Position numbers and translations under genes: made by a program
The notes under the pieces: model-generated
What the model was told of the DNA's origin: nothing
Databases searched by the model: none
The model's input: only the letters and a program-made list of their open reading frames with translations
Assembly: GCF_000186865.1 (NCBI RefSeq)
Contig: NW_008705570.1
Coordinates: 690,315-754,314, forward strand
Direction: 5' to 3'
DNA length: 64,000 bases
Source: Aureococcus anophagefferens
Lineage: Eukaryota > Sar > Pelagophyceae > Pelagomonadales > Pelagomonadaceae
Part shown: positions 48,908 through 57,669 of the stretch, piece by piece
How positions within the stretch are numbered: the stretch's first letter is position 1
How the letters are laid out: each line of letters opens with the position of its first letter

Positions 48908-49519
48908 ATGTATTCCCAGCGCCCCGCGGACTGGGACAACGTGTCCTTCGTCGAGGACCCGGACCTCGACGAGTTCGCCGAGCACCGCCACGCCGTCACG
49001 GCGGCGGCCCCGCAGCACGCGCCGGCGGCGGCGGCGCGGCGCAAGGAGCGGCGGCGGAGGGCCCCGGCCGCGGCGCGCGACGACGGCTACGACGACCGGC
49101 TCGTCTGCGACTGGATCTCGGCCCAAAACCCGGGCCTCAAGATGCCCGCGACGCCCGGCGGCGGCGACGACGAGGCCGTGGTCTTCGTGGATCCCGTCAA
49201 CCAGTCCATGCTCAACGCGCAGCTCTCGCTGACGACGTCGACGAAGATGTTCCCGCCCGTGAAGACGACCTACTACGGCAGCCCGCAGCGGTCCGAGCCG
49301 TGGCCGCCGCGGCCCAAGCCCGCCGCGGCGGCGCCGCGCGCGGCGCCGCGGGCGGCGCCGGCGTTCCCCGAGCCCATCAACGCGTCGCCGCCGCGCCGCG
49401 GGCCCGCGGCGGGCGCCTGCTTCGACGAGGCGCTGTCCGCGTCGTCCGCGGCGAAGAAGAGCGCGCTCAAGTGCAGCCCCGCGAGGGTCAAGCAGCCGCC
49501 GGGCCCGACGCGACGATGA
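48908..49519 (+). CDS. Unrecognised, largely disordered protein
   Basis: 203 aa. No family recognised. N-terminal MYSQRPADWDNVSFVEDPDLDEF is acidic, followed by a basic run (RRKERRRRAP), a more ordered middle (DDRLVCDWISAQNPGLKMP; VVFVDPVNQSMLNAQLSL), and a Pro/Ala-rich C-terminus. Codon bias matches neighbours, which supports coding. Nuclear localisation is conceivable from the basic run. Confidence 0.5.
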   Translation: MYSQRPADWDNVSFVEDPDLDEFAEHRHAVTAAAPQHAPAAAARRKERRRRAPAAARDDGYDDRLVCDWISAQNPGLKMPATPGGGDDEAVVFVDPVNQSMLNAQLSLTTSTKMFPPVKTTYYGSPQRSEPWPPRPKPAAAAPRAAPRAAPAFPEPINASPPRRGPAAGACFDEALSASSAAKKSALKCSPARVKQPPGPTRR

Positions 49520-49592
49520 GGGAGCGGCGGTGCGGCCAGGTTCGACGAAGGCGGGCCGTTGGTGCCCATGGGTAGGGGAGCTCCTCCGTAAG

Positions 49593-50385
49593 TCAAGGAA
49601 GGGAAGGAAATCCTAGGGCGGCTCTGTCCCGCCAGCCCCTCGCAGCCGCTGTCCGCGCGCTCGCGCCGGTAGACGGCGCCGCCGCCGATGTCCCGGAGCC
49701 GCCGGCAGACGCAGCGCAGGGCGTCGTGGCTCGCGTAGGGGATGCGGCAGCAGATGGCCAGCAGGTCGTCCTGGCGAAGCGTCGCGAGGTTCCGCCGCCG
49801 GCGGCCCTGAGGGTGATGGGGGTGGTGCCATGGAGGCCCGCCTCGGCGGCGGCCGAGGCCGCAGCAGCGATGGGCCCGGGGACGCCGTGTCCGACAGCAA
49901 TGGAGTGAGCGAAGGAACCAGCCATGATCGCAATCGTCGATCCAGCAACGTAGCTCATGGAGGTGGTATGGCCGATGCTCGGCGCAATGATAACGTCATT
50001 CCCAAGCGCGGAGTGAAGTTGGTTTGCGACGTTCGGAGCCGCATGGTTCGCTTGGAGGCCGAGTGGAACGATGATGATGGGAACGGAGGTCGGGAGCAGG
50101 CCACCATTCCCCATCAAGGCCGCTGCAAAGGCGGCACCCGCAGAAGATCCGTTGTGGTACGCGCCCGGGTTCAAGTGGACGTCGCTCATCGACGCATGGC
50201 CATCTTGATCGAAGTAAGCAAGAGAGTGAGGATGGGTGTCGAGGGTCGCGAAAATAACGTTGGCACCGTTGCCGTTCAATAATATAGCAGCGTGCTGCGT
50301 AACTTGCACGAACGTTCGACTCTCGAAGAAGGTGTGAGGGCGGTCGCCGAGGGCAATGACCAGCGCGGTGTACGACCCGAGCGCC
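49593..50385 (-). pseudogene. Lower-GC gene fragment with F-box-like motif in a shifted frame
   Basis: On the minus strand an acceptor-like CTTCACCTTAG/ at about 50386 opens a frame reading GSYTALVIALGDRPHTFFESRTF, then QVTQHAAILLNGNGANVIFATLDTHPHSL...GPIAAAASAAAEAGLHG (to about 49830). A different frame, after CCCTCAG/ at about 49810, reads NLATLRQDDLLAICCRIPYA then SHDALRCVCRRLRDIGGGAVYRRERA, a good F-box/kelch-type helix pattern. No start codon or upstream exon fits, because the methyltransferase gene begins at 50427 on the other strand. Base composition is visibly lower in GC than the surroundings. This looks like a truncated or transposed gene remnant, or a gene whose splice structure I cannot resolve. 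Confidence 0.4.
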
Positions 50386-50426
50386 TAAGGTGAAGTGTAG
50401 TTGCACAGCTCTCTCAAGAAGAGGCT

Positions 50427-51465
50427 ATGAGGGCCAGCGCAGCAATCGCACTCGCACTCGCAGCGTGCGCGTCGGCGATGAAGCTGGCGACCCGCTCCGT
50501 CGCGGCGCCGACGCGGCGCACCGCGCTCCTGAGCACCGCGGCGCTGGCGCTCGCGCGCGCGCCCGCGGCGTCGGCCCAGGCCCTGGCGCGCAGCGTCGAG
50601 CAGAAGATCGCCGTGGTCAACGTCGACGGCACGACGTCGACGACGACGGCGACGCGGCTCACGGGCGAGCTCACGGGCCTCGACCTCAGCAACCGCCGGG
50701 ACATCACGGAGCGCGTCTTCGGCGACGCGATCCGCGCCGACTGGCCCGCGGCGGCGTCCTGCGGCCGCGACGATTCTCGAGAGATTTGGGGTGGGAAACC
50801 AATGAAACATCGTCACCGTCGTGCTTGGTAGGCCCGATGCGCCGCCGTGGAAGCCCCGCGACTTCCGCCGCCTCGACGAGAGCGACGACGCCGCGTTCTA
50901 CGCCGCGAGCGAGCCGCGCTTCGTGTACCACATCGACGAGGGCGCCGTGGCGGCGCTCACGAACTACTACAAGGCCGAGATCCCCGCCGGCGCGGACGTC
51001 TTGGACATCTGCAGCTCCTGGGTCTCGCACTACCCCATCAACACCAAGTACGGCAAGGTCGTCGGCACGGGCATGAACGCGAAGGAGCTCGCGGCGAACA
51101 CGCAGCTGACGGACTACGTGCAGCGCGACCTCAACAAGGAGCCGACGCTGCCCTTCGCCGACAGGTCCTTCGACGTCGTCACGTGCGTCGTCTCCGTGGA
51201 CTACCTGACGCAGCCCCTGGCCGTTTTAGCGGAGGTGCGCCGCGTGCTCCGGCCGGGCGGCAAGGTCATCTTCTCCCAGTCGAACCGCATGTTCATGACC
51301 AAGGCCGTCGGCATGTGGGTGTCCATGGGCGACGAGGCGCACCTCGAGCTCATCGGCCAGTACCTCAAGTACGCGGGCTTCTCCACGCCGCCGAAGGCCT
51401 ACGACATCTCCGCCAAGGGCCGCGGCGCGCGGGACCCCATGTACATCGTCCAGGCGACGGCGTAA
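50427..51465 (+). CDS. Plastid-targeted SAM-dependent methyltransferase, one family C introner
   Basis: Exons 50427-50755 and 50832-51465, 320 aa. The leader has a signal-like MRASAAIALALAACASAMKL, then APTRRTALLSTAALALARAPAASAQA, a twin-Arg plus hydrophobic core ending AxA. That layout suggests import into the thylakoid lumen. The methyltransferase part has GADVLDICSSWVSHYP (a variant of motif I), LPFADRSFDVVTCVVSVDYL (motif II/acidic loop) and LRRVLRPGGKVIFSQSN-like EVRRVLRPGGKVIFSQSNR (motif III). The canonical GxGxG is absent. Similar proteins occur in plants and algae without known substrate. Joining across the introner gives DWPAA A/PDAPPWKPRDF in frame. Confidence 0.75.
50752..50831 (+). 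mobile_element. Introner family C, copy C1, in the methyltransferase gene
   Basis: 80 bp. Begins CGGCGTCC and ends GTGCTTGGTAG. Imperfect duplication GCCCGCGG / GCCCGATG (6/8) at 50744-50751 and 50832-50839. Retained CGGC, donor GTCCTG, acceptor TTGGTAG. Intron 50756-50831. About 65 nt align with C2. Confidence 0.85.
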
Positions 51466-51495
51466 AGACGCGAGGGTGCCAAAAAAAACGGGCCG

Positions 51496-53948
51496 TTAGC
51501 TGCTAAAGATGCGGCGGCGCTCCGTGATGGGCGCGCGGCAGATGGGGCACTCGCCGACGACGGTGGAGCAGCCGTCGCAGACGCAGAGGTGGCCGCAGCC
51601 GAAGGCGACCTCGCGCGACGCCTCGAGGCAGACGATGCACTCCGACGCCTGGTCCGGCTCCGCGTGCGCGCGCGGCGACGTCGCCGCGGGGTTCGCGGCG
51701 GCCATCTCGCGCCGCAGGTGCTCGCGCGTGACCTTGTGGAGCAGGGCCGGGATTTTCTGCGTGAGCTTCGTCAGCACGGACACGTGGAGCCGCGACACGT
51801 CGAGGCCGAGGAGCTGGTCCACGTCCTTCGCGCGCGCGTCCCGATCCCGCCTTTTCCTCAAATCCCGCAAATCGCCGGCGAGCTTCGCCTCGCGCTCCTT
51901 GGCCTTGGCCTCCCGCGTCCTCGCGACGGCCGCCGCGGCGGCGCGCGACGCCTCGGCGTCCTTGGCGCGCGCCTCCGCGGCGTCGCGCGCGATGCGCTCC
52001 GCGTCGATCTCCACCCCCAACTCCCGGAGCTCCGAGTTCGCGGCGTCGAGCGCCCGCTGGAGCTCGGCGCTTCGGCCGTCGTCCGGCGGCGCGCGCCGCC
52101 GCTTGCCCTCGGCGGCGTCGGCGACGAGCACCGTGGAGAGGGACGCGGCGACGGACAGCGCGACCCAGCCGAGCCGCGTCTTCCACGTCCACCCGCCGCA
52201 CCCGGCCTCGTCCTCCTCGCCGACGTCGTCGGGCGCCGACGTCCGGTTCTCGAGCTTCTTCGTCCGCGCCTCCGTGAAGATGGCCAGCGTGTCGACGTGG
52301 CCCTGGTGGATGGACACCATCTCGGGCGTCCACCCGCTATCGTCCGCGGCGTCCAAGTCCGCGCCCGCGCGCGCGAGCTCCACGAGCGCGTCGGCCATGC
52401 CGTACTGGGCCGCCATGAAGGCCGGGGTCAGACCCTTGGCGTTGCGCCGCCCCAGGTCCGCGCCCGCGGCCTTCAACGCCCGGAGCACGGCGCCGTGGCC
52501 CCGCTGCGCGGCGACGTGCGCGGCCGCGTAGCCCTCCGGGTTCCGCGCGTCGACGTCCGCGCCGCGCCTCGCGAGCACCTCGACGACGTCGGCGTGGCCG
52601 TAGTAGGCCGCGAGGTGGAGCGGCGCGTAGGAGTCGTCCTTGGGGCGGTCCAGATCCGCGGCCGCGTCCGCCAAGACGTCGACGCACGCCGCGTGGCCGT
52701 TCTGCGCCGCGACGGACGCGGGCGTCGCCGCGTCCCTCTTCGCCGCGTCGACGTCGGCGCCGTAGGAGGCCAGCACCTCGATGACGCCCGCGTGGCCGTA
52801 CTGCGCGGCGACGAAGACCGCGGACGCGCCGTCGCGCGTCGACGCGTCCAGGTCCGCGCCGTAGTCGGCGAGGACGCCCGCGACGTCGGCCCGCCCCAGG
52901 TACGCCGCCCGGTGGATGGGCGCGTAGGAGTCGTGCGTGCGGCGGTTCAGGTCCTGGCCCGCGGACGCGAGCGCTTCCAAGACCTCCAGGTGGCCCTTCT
53001 CGACGGCGACGTGGAGCGGGCTCCAGCCGTTCTGGGGGTGGGCCACGTCCTTCAAATCGACGAACTTGGCGAGCTCCTCGACGACGGCCGCGTGGTTTCC
53101 CAGCGCCGCGAGCCACGCGGGCGACGCGAAGCCCCGCTCGCCCTCGAACCTGGGCGGCACAAGAGTGATTCAACGTCGCTTCAACGTGAGCGTTCCGCGC
53201 GCGCGCGTTCCGGAAACAGCATCCACGCTTCGAGGCCGTTCCGAGAGATGATCGCTCGTCCAAAAATCAGCCAAAACGCGTGGAAAACGGCCGAGATCGG
53301 AGCCTTTGAAGTTGGGCATGTCGCTCTCTTGTGCCGCCCCGCCTCGAACGCCGTCGCGACGACGCGTTCCCCCCCGTGGCTCGCGAGCGCCGCGATGGCC
53401 GCGGCGTGGCCCTCGGCCGCCGCCGCGCAGGCGGGCGTCCAGCCCCGGAAGACGGCCCCTAAATCCGCGCCGCCGCGGCCCAGCGCGTCGACGGCTCTTC
53501 CGTGGCCGTGGCGCGCGGCGAGGTACGCGGGCGGCGGGCTGCCCGCGTCGAGCAGCTCTGTACCGCCGAGCTCGCCCGCCCGTTTCAGCCACGTCGCGCG
53601 GCCGAGCTGCGCCGCGACGGCGACCGCCGTCTCGCCCCGGCCGTTGACCTCGCCCGCGGCGCCCCTGGCCGCGAGCATCTCGAGCGCGGCCACGTGGCCG
53701 GCCATGGCCGCGACGTGGACGGCGGCCTGGCCGTGGGCGTCGCGCGCGGCGAGCGTCGCGCCGTCGACGGCTTCCAGCGTCGCGACGTCGTTGTCCCAGG
53801 CGGCGTAGTGGGCGACGCCCCAGCCGTCCCGGTAGACCTCCAACGTCCTCTGCCCGTTGACCTCGCTGTGGCGCCAGGGGGCGCCGTTCGGCGGCGTCTC
53901 CTTGGAGACGACGCGGGCGAGGGCGGCGAGGGCCAGGAGGCGGCGCAT
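51496..53948 (-). CDS. Ankyrin-repeat, transmembrane, RING-finger protein (probable E3 ubiquitin ligase), one introner
   Basis: Exons 53948-53338 and 53149-51496, 754 aa. Signal-like start MRRLLALAALARVVS. About a dozen ankyrin repeats follow (for example HYAAWDNDVATLEAVDGATL; GWSPLHVAVEKGHLEVLEAL; YAPLHLAAYYGHADVVEVLARRGADVDARN). A hydrophobic segment (WVALSVAASLSTVLVADAA) follows at about residue 515, then a coiled coil, then a C-terminal C3HC4 RING: CIVCLEASREVAFGCGHLCVCDGC ... CPICRAPI. Domain order implies luminal or extracellular ankyrins and a cytosolic RING, which is unusual; if the leader is not cleaved the ankyrins could be cytosolic. Substrate unknown. Confidence 0.85.
53150..53341 (-). 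mobile_element. Introner family B, copy B4, in the ankyrin/RING gene
   Basis: 192 bp, antisense. Inverted ends GGGCGGCACAAGAG / CTCTTGTGCCGCCC. Exact duplication GTTCGAGG on the host strand (53349-53342 and 53149-53142). Retained CGGG, donor GCGGCAC, acceptor GCCGCCCAG. Intron 53337-53150: ATAFEAG/FEGERGF. Confidence 0.93.
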
Positions 53949-54403
53949 GACAGTGTCGCGCCCCGCGCGCTGCCCGCGACGCGCGTCCAGGCCGAGTCTC
54001 GGTCGGCTGCCCCGCTGGACCTTTGTTTTTCAGCTTCGGCTCACTTTCTCCGTTCGCCTATGCTTAGTTAGCCCATCGAGCATTGGGCATTGCCTTCTTC
54101 GTTCCAGGACAATGCCGGCGTTAGCCGAAGCGCAGTCACCGAAGTTTCCGCGACGAAAGATCGTTCTCGCGGGGCAGCACGCCGCAAACGTCCCGGGGCG
54201 GTCGCGGCGGCGGACGCGGACGGCGAAGGACGGTGCGTACGTGTTGTTTTGGAGGTGGGTGGCGCCGGCGGTCGCGCCGCGGAGCCGGGACTGATCGCGG
54301 CGCGCGCCTTCCGCGGACAGGGGACCCCCGGCCATGGGGAGAGAGAGAGACCTGCGGCCAATGGCCACGAGCAGCTCGAGCTGGTGAGCGCCTCGGGACA
54401 GCG
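53949..54403. other. Intergenic region between divergent genes, no feature recognised
   Basis: 455 bp between the ankyrin/RING gene and cysteine synthase. The left part has lower GC and pyrimidine-rich stretches; a few small frames exist but none shows codon bias or a motif. Probably two promoters and 5' UTRs. Confidence 0.5.
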
Positions 54404-55936
54404 ATGCCGCGCATTCTAGCCTGTTGTCTGGCCACGGCGGCCCTCGCCCTCGTGCCGAGCACGGCGGGCCCCGCCGGGAAGCCGCTCGGCGCCGGGAAGG
54501 TCGTCGCCGACGTGTCCCAGGCGCCGTCGACGCAGAGGTCACCCGCGGAGAGCCCGCTTCCGCCGAAGAAGGCCATCGCGGAGGTCAGCGAGGCCGAGGA
54601 GGACGAGGTGCGACGGAAGGTCGCGGCCTCCGCCGAGGCCGCCGCCCCGGCCGTCGAGGCGCCCTTCAAGGACGCGGCCGAGAAGAAGTGGCGCGCGCCC
54701 GCGTCCGGGCGCCGGATCCGTTCGAACGCGTCTCGCGCTTCCGCGCGCGTTCGCCGACGAGCCCCCGCCCCGCGCGCGCCCGAACCCCCCCCCCGCCCCC
54801 CCCAAAAGACTCACGGCCACGTTCCCCCTAGGGCCACCTTCGGCTTCCAGCAGGACGCGGCGCCGGTCCTCGACCGGCGAAAGTTCTCGACGCTCAAGCG
54901 GCCGCTCCGGTCCTACGAGCCCGGGTCCATCCACCAGGCGCACGTCAGCCGCGAGTACGCCGGCGGCACGCGCAAGTACGCCCAGTCCATGGACCTCATC
55001 GGCAACACGCCCCTCGTCGACATCACGTCCGTGTGCAAGCCCAAGCACCCGGACACGGTCGTGCTCGGCAAGGTCGAGTTCTTCAACCCGGGCTACTCCA
55101 TGAAGGACCGCATCATGGCGAACATCTTCAACAAGGCCGAGGAGGAGGGCAAGCTCCGGCCGGGCATGACCGTCGTCGCCGCTTCCTCCGGCAACACGGG
55201 CTGCTCCGTGGCGATGATGTGCGCGATCCGCGGCTACAAGGCCGTGGTCATCACCAACGACAAGTGCTCCGAGGAGAAGAAGGCGGCCATCCGCGCCTAC
55301 GGCGCCGACCTGCTCATCTCGCCGCCGGGCGCGTGCTACATGCAGATGGAGACGGACCTCGCGGACGAGAACCCCGACTGGTTCTCCGTGGACCAGTACA
55401 ACAACCTCGACAACCCCAACGGCCACTACCGGTCCACGGGGCCCGAGATCTACGAGCAGACCGACGGCGAGGTGACCCATTTCGTGGCCGCGGGGTCCAC
55501 GGGCGGCACGATCAGCGGCATCGGCACGTACCTCAAGGAGAAGAAGGGCGACGACGTCACCATCGTCCTCGCGGACCCAACGGGCTCCGTCTTCAAGAAC
55601 TACTTCAAGACGGGCACGCTCTGCGCGCCCAAGCCTTTTCTCGTGGAGGGCGTCGGCAAGAACAACATCCCCGGGGCCATGGACTTCGCCGTCGTCGACG
55701 CGCTCGTCGAGGTCGGCGACAAGGACGCGCTCAAGATGTGCGCGAAGATCGCCCGGTCGACGGGCCTCTGCGTCGGCGGGTCGTCGGGCCTCAACGTCGA
55801 GGCCTGCGCGCGCCTCGCGGAGCAGTCCGACGAGCCCCTGACGATCGTGACGATGCTCTGCGACTCGGGCGTCAAGTACCTCTCGAAGATCTTCAACGAG
55901 GACTGGCTCGCGGAGAACGACATCTCCATCGACTAA
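54404..55936 (+). CDS. cysK-like: Plastid-type cysteine synthase/PLP-dependent beta-family enzyme
   Basis: Secretory-type leader MPRILACCLATAALALVPSTAG plus a long acidic, Ala-rich pre-region. Fold-type II PLP core: DLIGNTPLVDI, FFNPGYSMKDRIMANIF (Schiff-base Lys in SMKDR), VAASSGNTGCSVAMM (phosphate loop), AGSTGGTISGIGTYLK, and GGSSGLNVEACARLA near the end. This fits O-acetylserine sulfhydrylase or a CBS-like enzyme without the regulatory domain. A 129-bp segment, 54703-54831, keeps the frame open but encodes only Arg/Pro-rich sequence and ends in a C-tract plus CCTAG; I treat it as an intron (467 aa spliced, 510 unspliced). Confidence 0.88.
   Translation: MPRILACCLATAALALVPSTAGPAGKPLGAGKVVADVSQAPSTQRSPAESPLPPKKAIAEVSEAEEDEVRRKVAASAEAAAPAVEAPFKDAAEKKWRAPASGRRIRSNASRASARVRRRAPAPRAPEPPPRPPQKTHGHVPPRATFGFQQDAAPVLDRRKFSTLKRPLRSYEPGSIHQAHVSREYAGGTRKYAQSMDLIGNTPLVDITSVCKPKHPDTVVLGKVEFFNPGYSMKDRIMANIFNKAEEEGKLRPGMTVVAASSGNTGCSVAMMCAIRGYKAVVITNDKCSEEKKAAIRAYGADLLISPPGACYMQMETDLADENPDWFSVDQYNNLDNPNGHYRSTGPEIYEQTDGEVTHFVAAGSTGGTISGIGTYLKEKKGDDVTIVLADPTGSVFKNYFKTGTLCAPKPFLVEGVGKNNIPGAMDFAVVDALVEVGDKDALKMCAKIARSTGLCVGGSSGLNVEACARLAEQSDEPLTIVTMLCDSGVKYLSKIFNEDWLAENDISID
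54703..54831 (+). other. Probable 129-bp intron of length 3n in the cysteine synthase gene
   Basis: Donor GC/GTCCGGG, acceptor CCCCCTAG/G after an almost pure C-tract (54785-54803). Phase 2 on both sides gives WRAPAA/TFGFQQD. Because the length is divisible by three and has no stop, it is invisible to frame-based prediction. Confidence 0.6.
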
Positions 55937-56183
55937 AGGCCGGCTCTCCCGGCCCGTTTGCCCACGATCCCGCGCCGCCTCCGCGCGCTCGCCCGCCCAG
56001 AAACCGCGCGGGGCGCGCCGCCGGTCCGCCCAAGAACCCCAGGACCGCGCGCCGTCCCCGCCGCACCACCACTCGCCGTCTGTGAATAATACGTCGAACC
56101 TTACTCGGAGACCGCGGCGCCGCGTGATCGCCCACGTCGAACCCGAGTCACGCGGGAAGCCGCGCGGCGAATAAGGCCCTTAG

Positions 56184-57395
56184 TCACACGGGCAGGGGCG
56201 AGATGGAGATGCCCGGCCGCAGGTACGTCTCCGGCACGGCGGCCCACCGCGTCGTCTCCTCGGGCCGCTCGCGCCCGAGGAGGCGGTCGACGTCCTTCGG
56301 CGAGACCGTCGCGTCGTCGTCGGACGACGCGGCGACCTCGTCCTCGACCTCGCGCGCGCGGAAGATCGGCGCGGCGGCCTCGTCCTCGACCTCGCGCGCG
56401 CGGAGCGCGCGCTCCTCGGCCAGGCGCGCCGCGACGCGCCGGCTGTCCTCGGAGAGCGGCGACGCGACCTCGTCCTCGACCTCGTCCTCGACCTCGCGCG
56501 CCTGGAACGGCGCCGCCGCCGGCACGAACGCGGGGCCCGCCGAGGACCGCGGCGACGCCGGCGCGCCGTCGTCGCCGTCGACCTCGCGCGCGTGGAATAT
56601 GGGGTCGCGGTCGACGCAGAGCAGGAGCCCGTCGAACGAGATCGACAGCTCGCGGAGCCGCCGCTCGAGGTCGCCGCACTGGCGCCGCAGGCGCTCGTTC
56701 TCCGCCTCGAGGGACGCCACCGTCGCGTCGCGCACCGTCGCCGCGCGCACGAGGCCCGCGGACATGTCTCGCAGCGCGGCCGCGAGCTCGGGCTCCGATC
56801 GGGCCGGCCGCGCCGGCGCGGGCCGCGCAGCGTCGGCGAAGGCGTCCTCGGCGGCGCCGCCGGCGGAGTTGCTCGGCGACGGCGTCGGCGGCACGGCGGC
56901 CGGCGACGGCGTCGGCGGCGGGCCCGCGCGCGGCGACGGCGTCGGCGGCGGCGCCGCGGGGTCCGCGTCGGCCGCCGCGGGGTCCGCGTCGGCCGCCGCG
57001 CGCGCCGCCGACGGCGCGGCGCTCCCGGCGGACCGCGGCGAGATGACGCGCGCCCGCGGCCGGGGCGTCGCCGAGGACTGGGGCGTCTGGCCGATGACGA
57101 CGCGCAACCGGCGAGAGATGGACTGCGCCAGCGCGCAGAGCCGTTCGAGCTCGCGCGTCTCCGCGGCGCCCGGCGGCGTGCGCGGGTCCGCGAAGAGGCG
57201 CGTCGACGCCTGCGCGTCGCCCACGGGCGTCGCCGCCGCGCGCGCGCGCCGCCGCGACGCGCGGTAGGTCGCCAGCAGCGACTGGCCGTCGCGCAGCGCC
57301 GCGGCGGACGACCGCGCGCCGGGCGTGCGCAGGTTCGCCGGCGTCTTGCGCGCCGTTTGCGCGTCGCTGCCGCGCGGCAGGTCCGTTAAAGGCAT
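56184..57395 (-). CDS. Unrecognised Pro/Ala-rich, coiled-coil protein with REVEDE repeats
   Basis: 403 aa. No family recognised. N-terminal half is low complexity (ADADPAAADADPAAPPPTPS; PTPSP repeated). A short coiled coil lies at about residue 225 (VASLEAENERLRRQCGDLERRLRELS). The C-terminal 150 residues carry a recurring F/L-x-AREVEDE unit (HAREVDGDD; QAREVEDEVEDEV; RAREVEDEAAAPIF; RAREVEDEVAAS). These acidic short linear repeats suggest a binding scaffold. No membrane segment or signal. Confidence 0.55.
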   Translation of the reverse strand: MPLTDLPRGSDAQTARKTPANLRTPGARSSAAALRDGQSLLATYRASRRRARAAATPVGDAQASTRLFADPRTPPGAAETRELERLCALAQSISRRLRVVIGQTPQSSATPRPRARVISPRSAGSAAPSAARAAADADPAAADADPAAPPPTPSPRAGPPPTPSPAAVPPTPSPSNSAGGAAEDAFADAARPAPARPARSEPELAAALRDMSAGLVRAATVRDATVASLEAENERLRRQCGDLERRLRELSISFDGLLLCVDRDPIFHAREVDGDDGAPASPRSSAGPAFVPAAAPFQAREVEDEVEDEVASPLSEDSRRVAARLAEERALRAREVEDEAAAPIFRAREVEDEVAASSDDDATVSPKDVDRLLGRERPEETTRWAAVPETYLRPGISISPLPV

Positions 57396-57669
57396 GGCTC
57401 AGCGGCGCGCACGGAGGCGACGTCGCAGAGCTTGAACAGGCTCTCCGAAGCACAAAGTTGGCGCGCGCACGGCTCCGTACGCGTCCCGACGCGCCCGAGC
57501 CCGACCGCGCCGAGACGTCGCGCCTCGACGCACAAACCCAGCCCGATCACGCCCTTCCCACGACCATGCTCGTTTCCGTGTGTTTTAGGGGTGTGTTTGT
57601 TCGGCGGGCGCCGCGCGGCCGGCCCCTGCGGGGCGGGCGTCGCGGCGCGCGCCGGCGTGGGCCCGGCGC

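Noticed and set aside
48769..49575. 268-aa plus-strand open frame overlapping the 48908 gene
   Set aside because: It is a different frame of the same DNA, with the typical Arg/Ala shadow composition; the 48908 frame has better codon bias.
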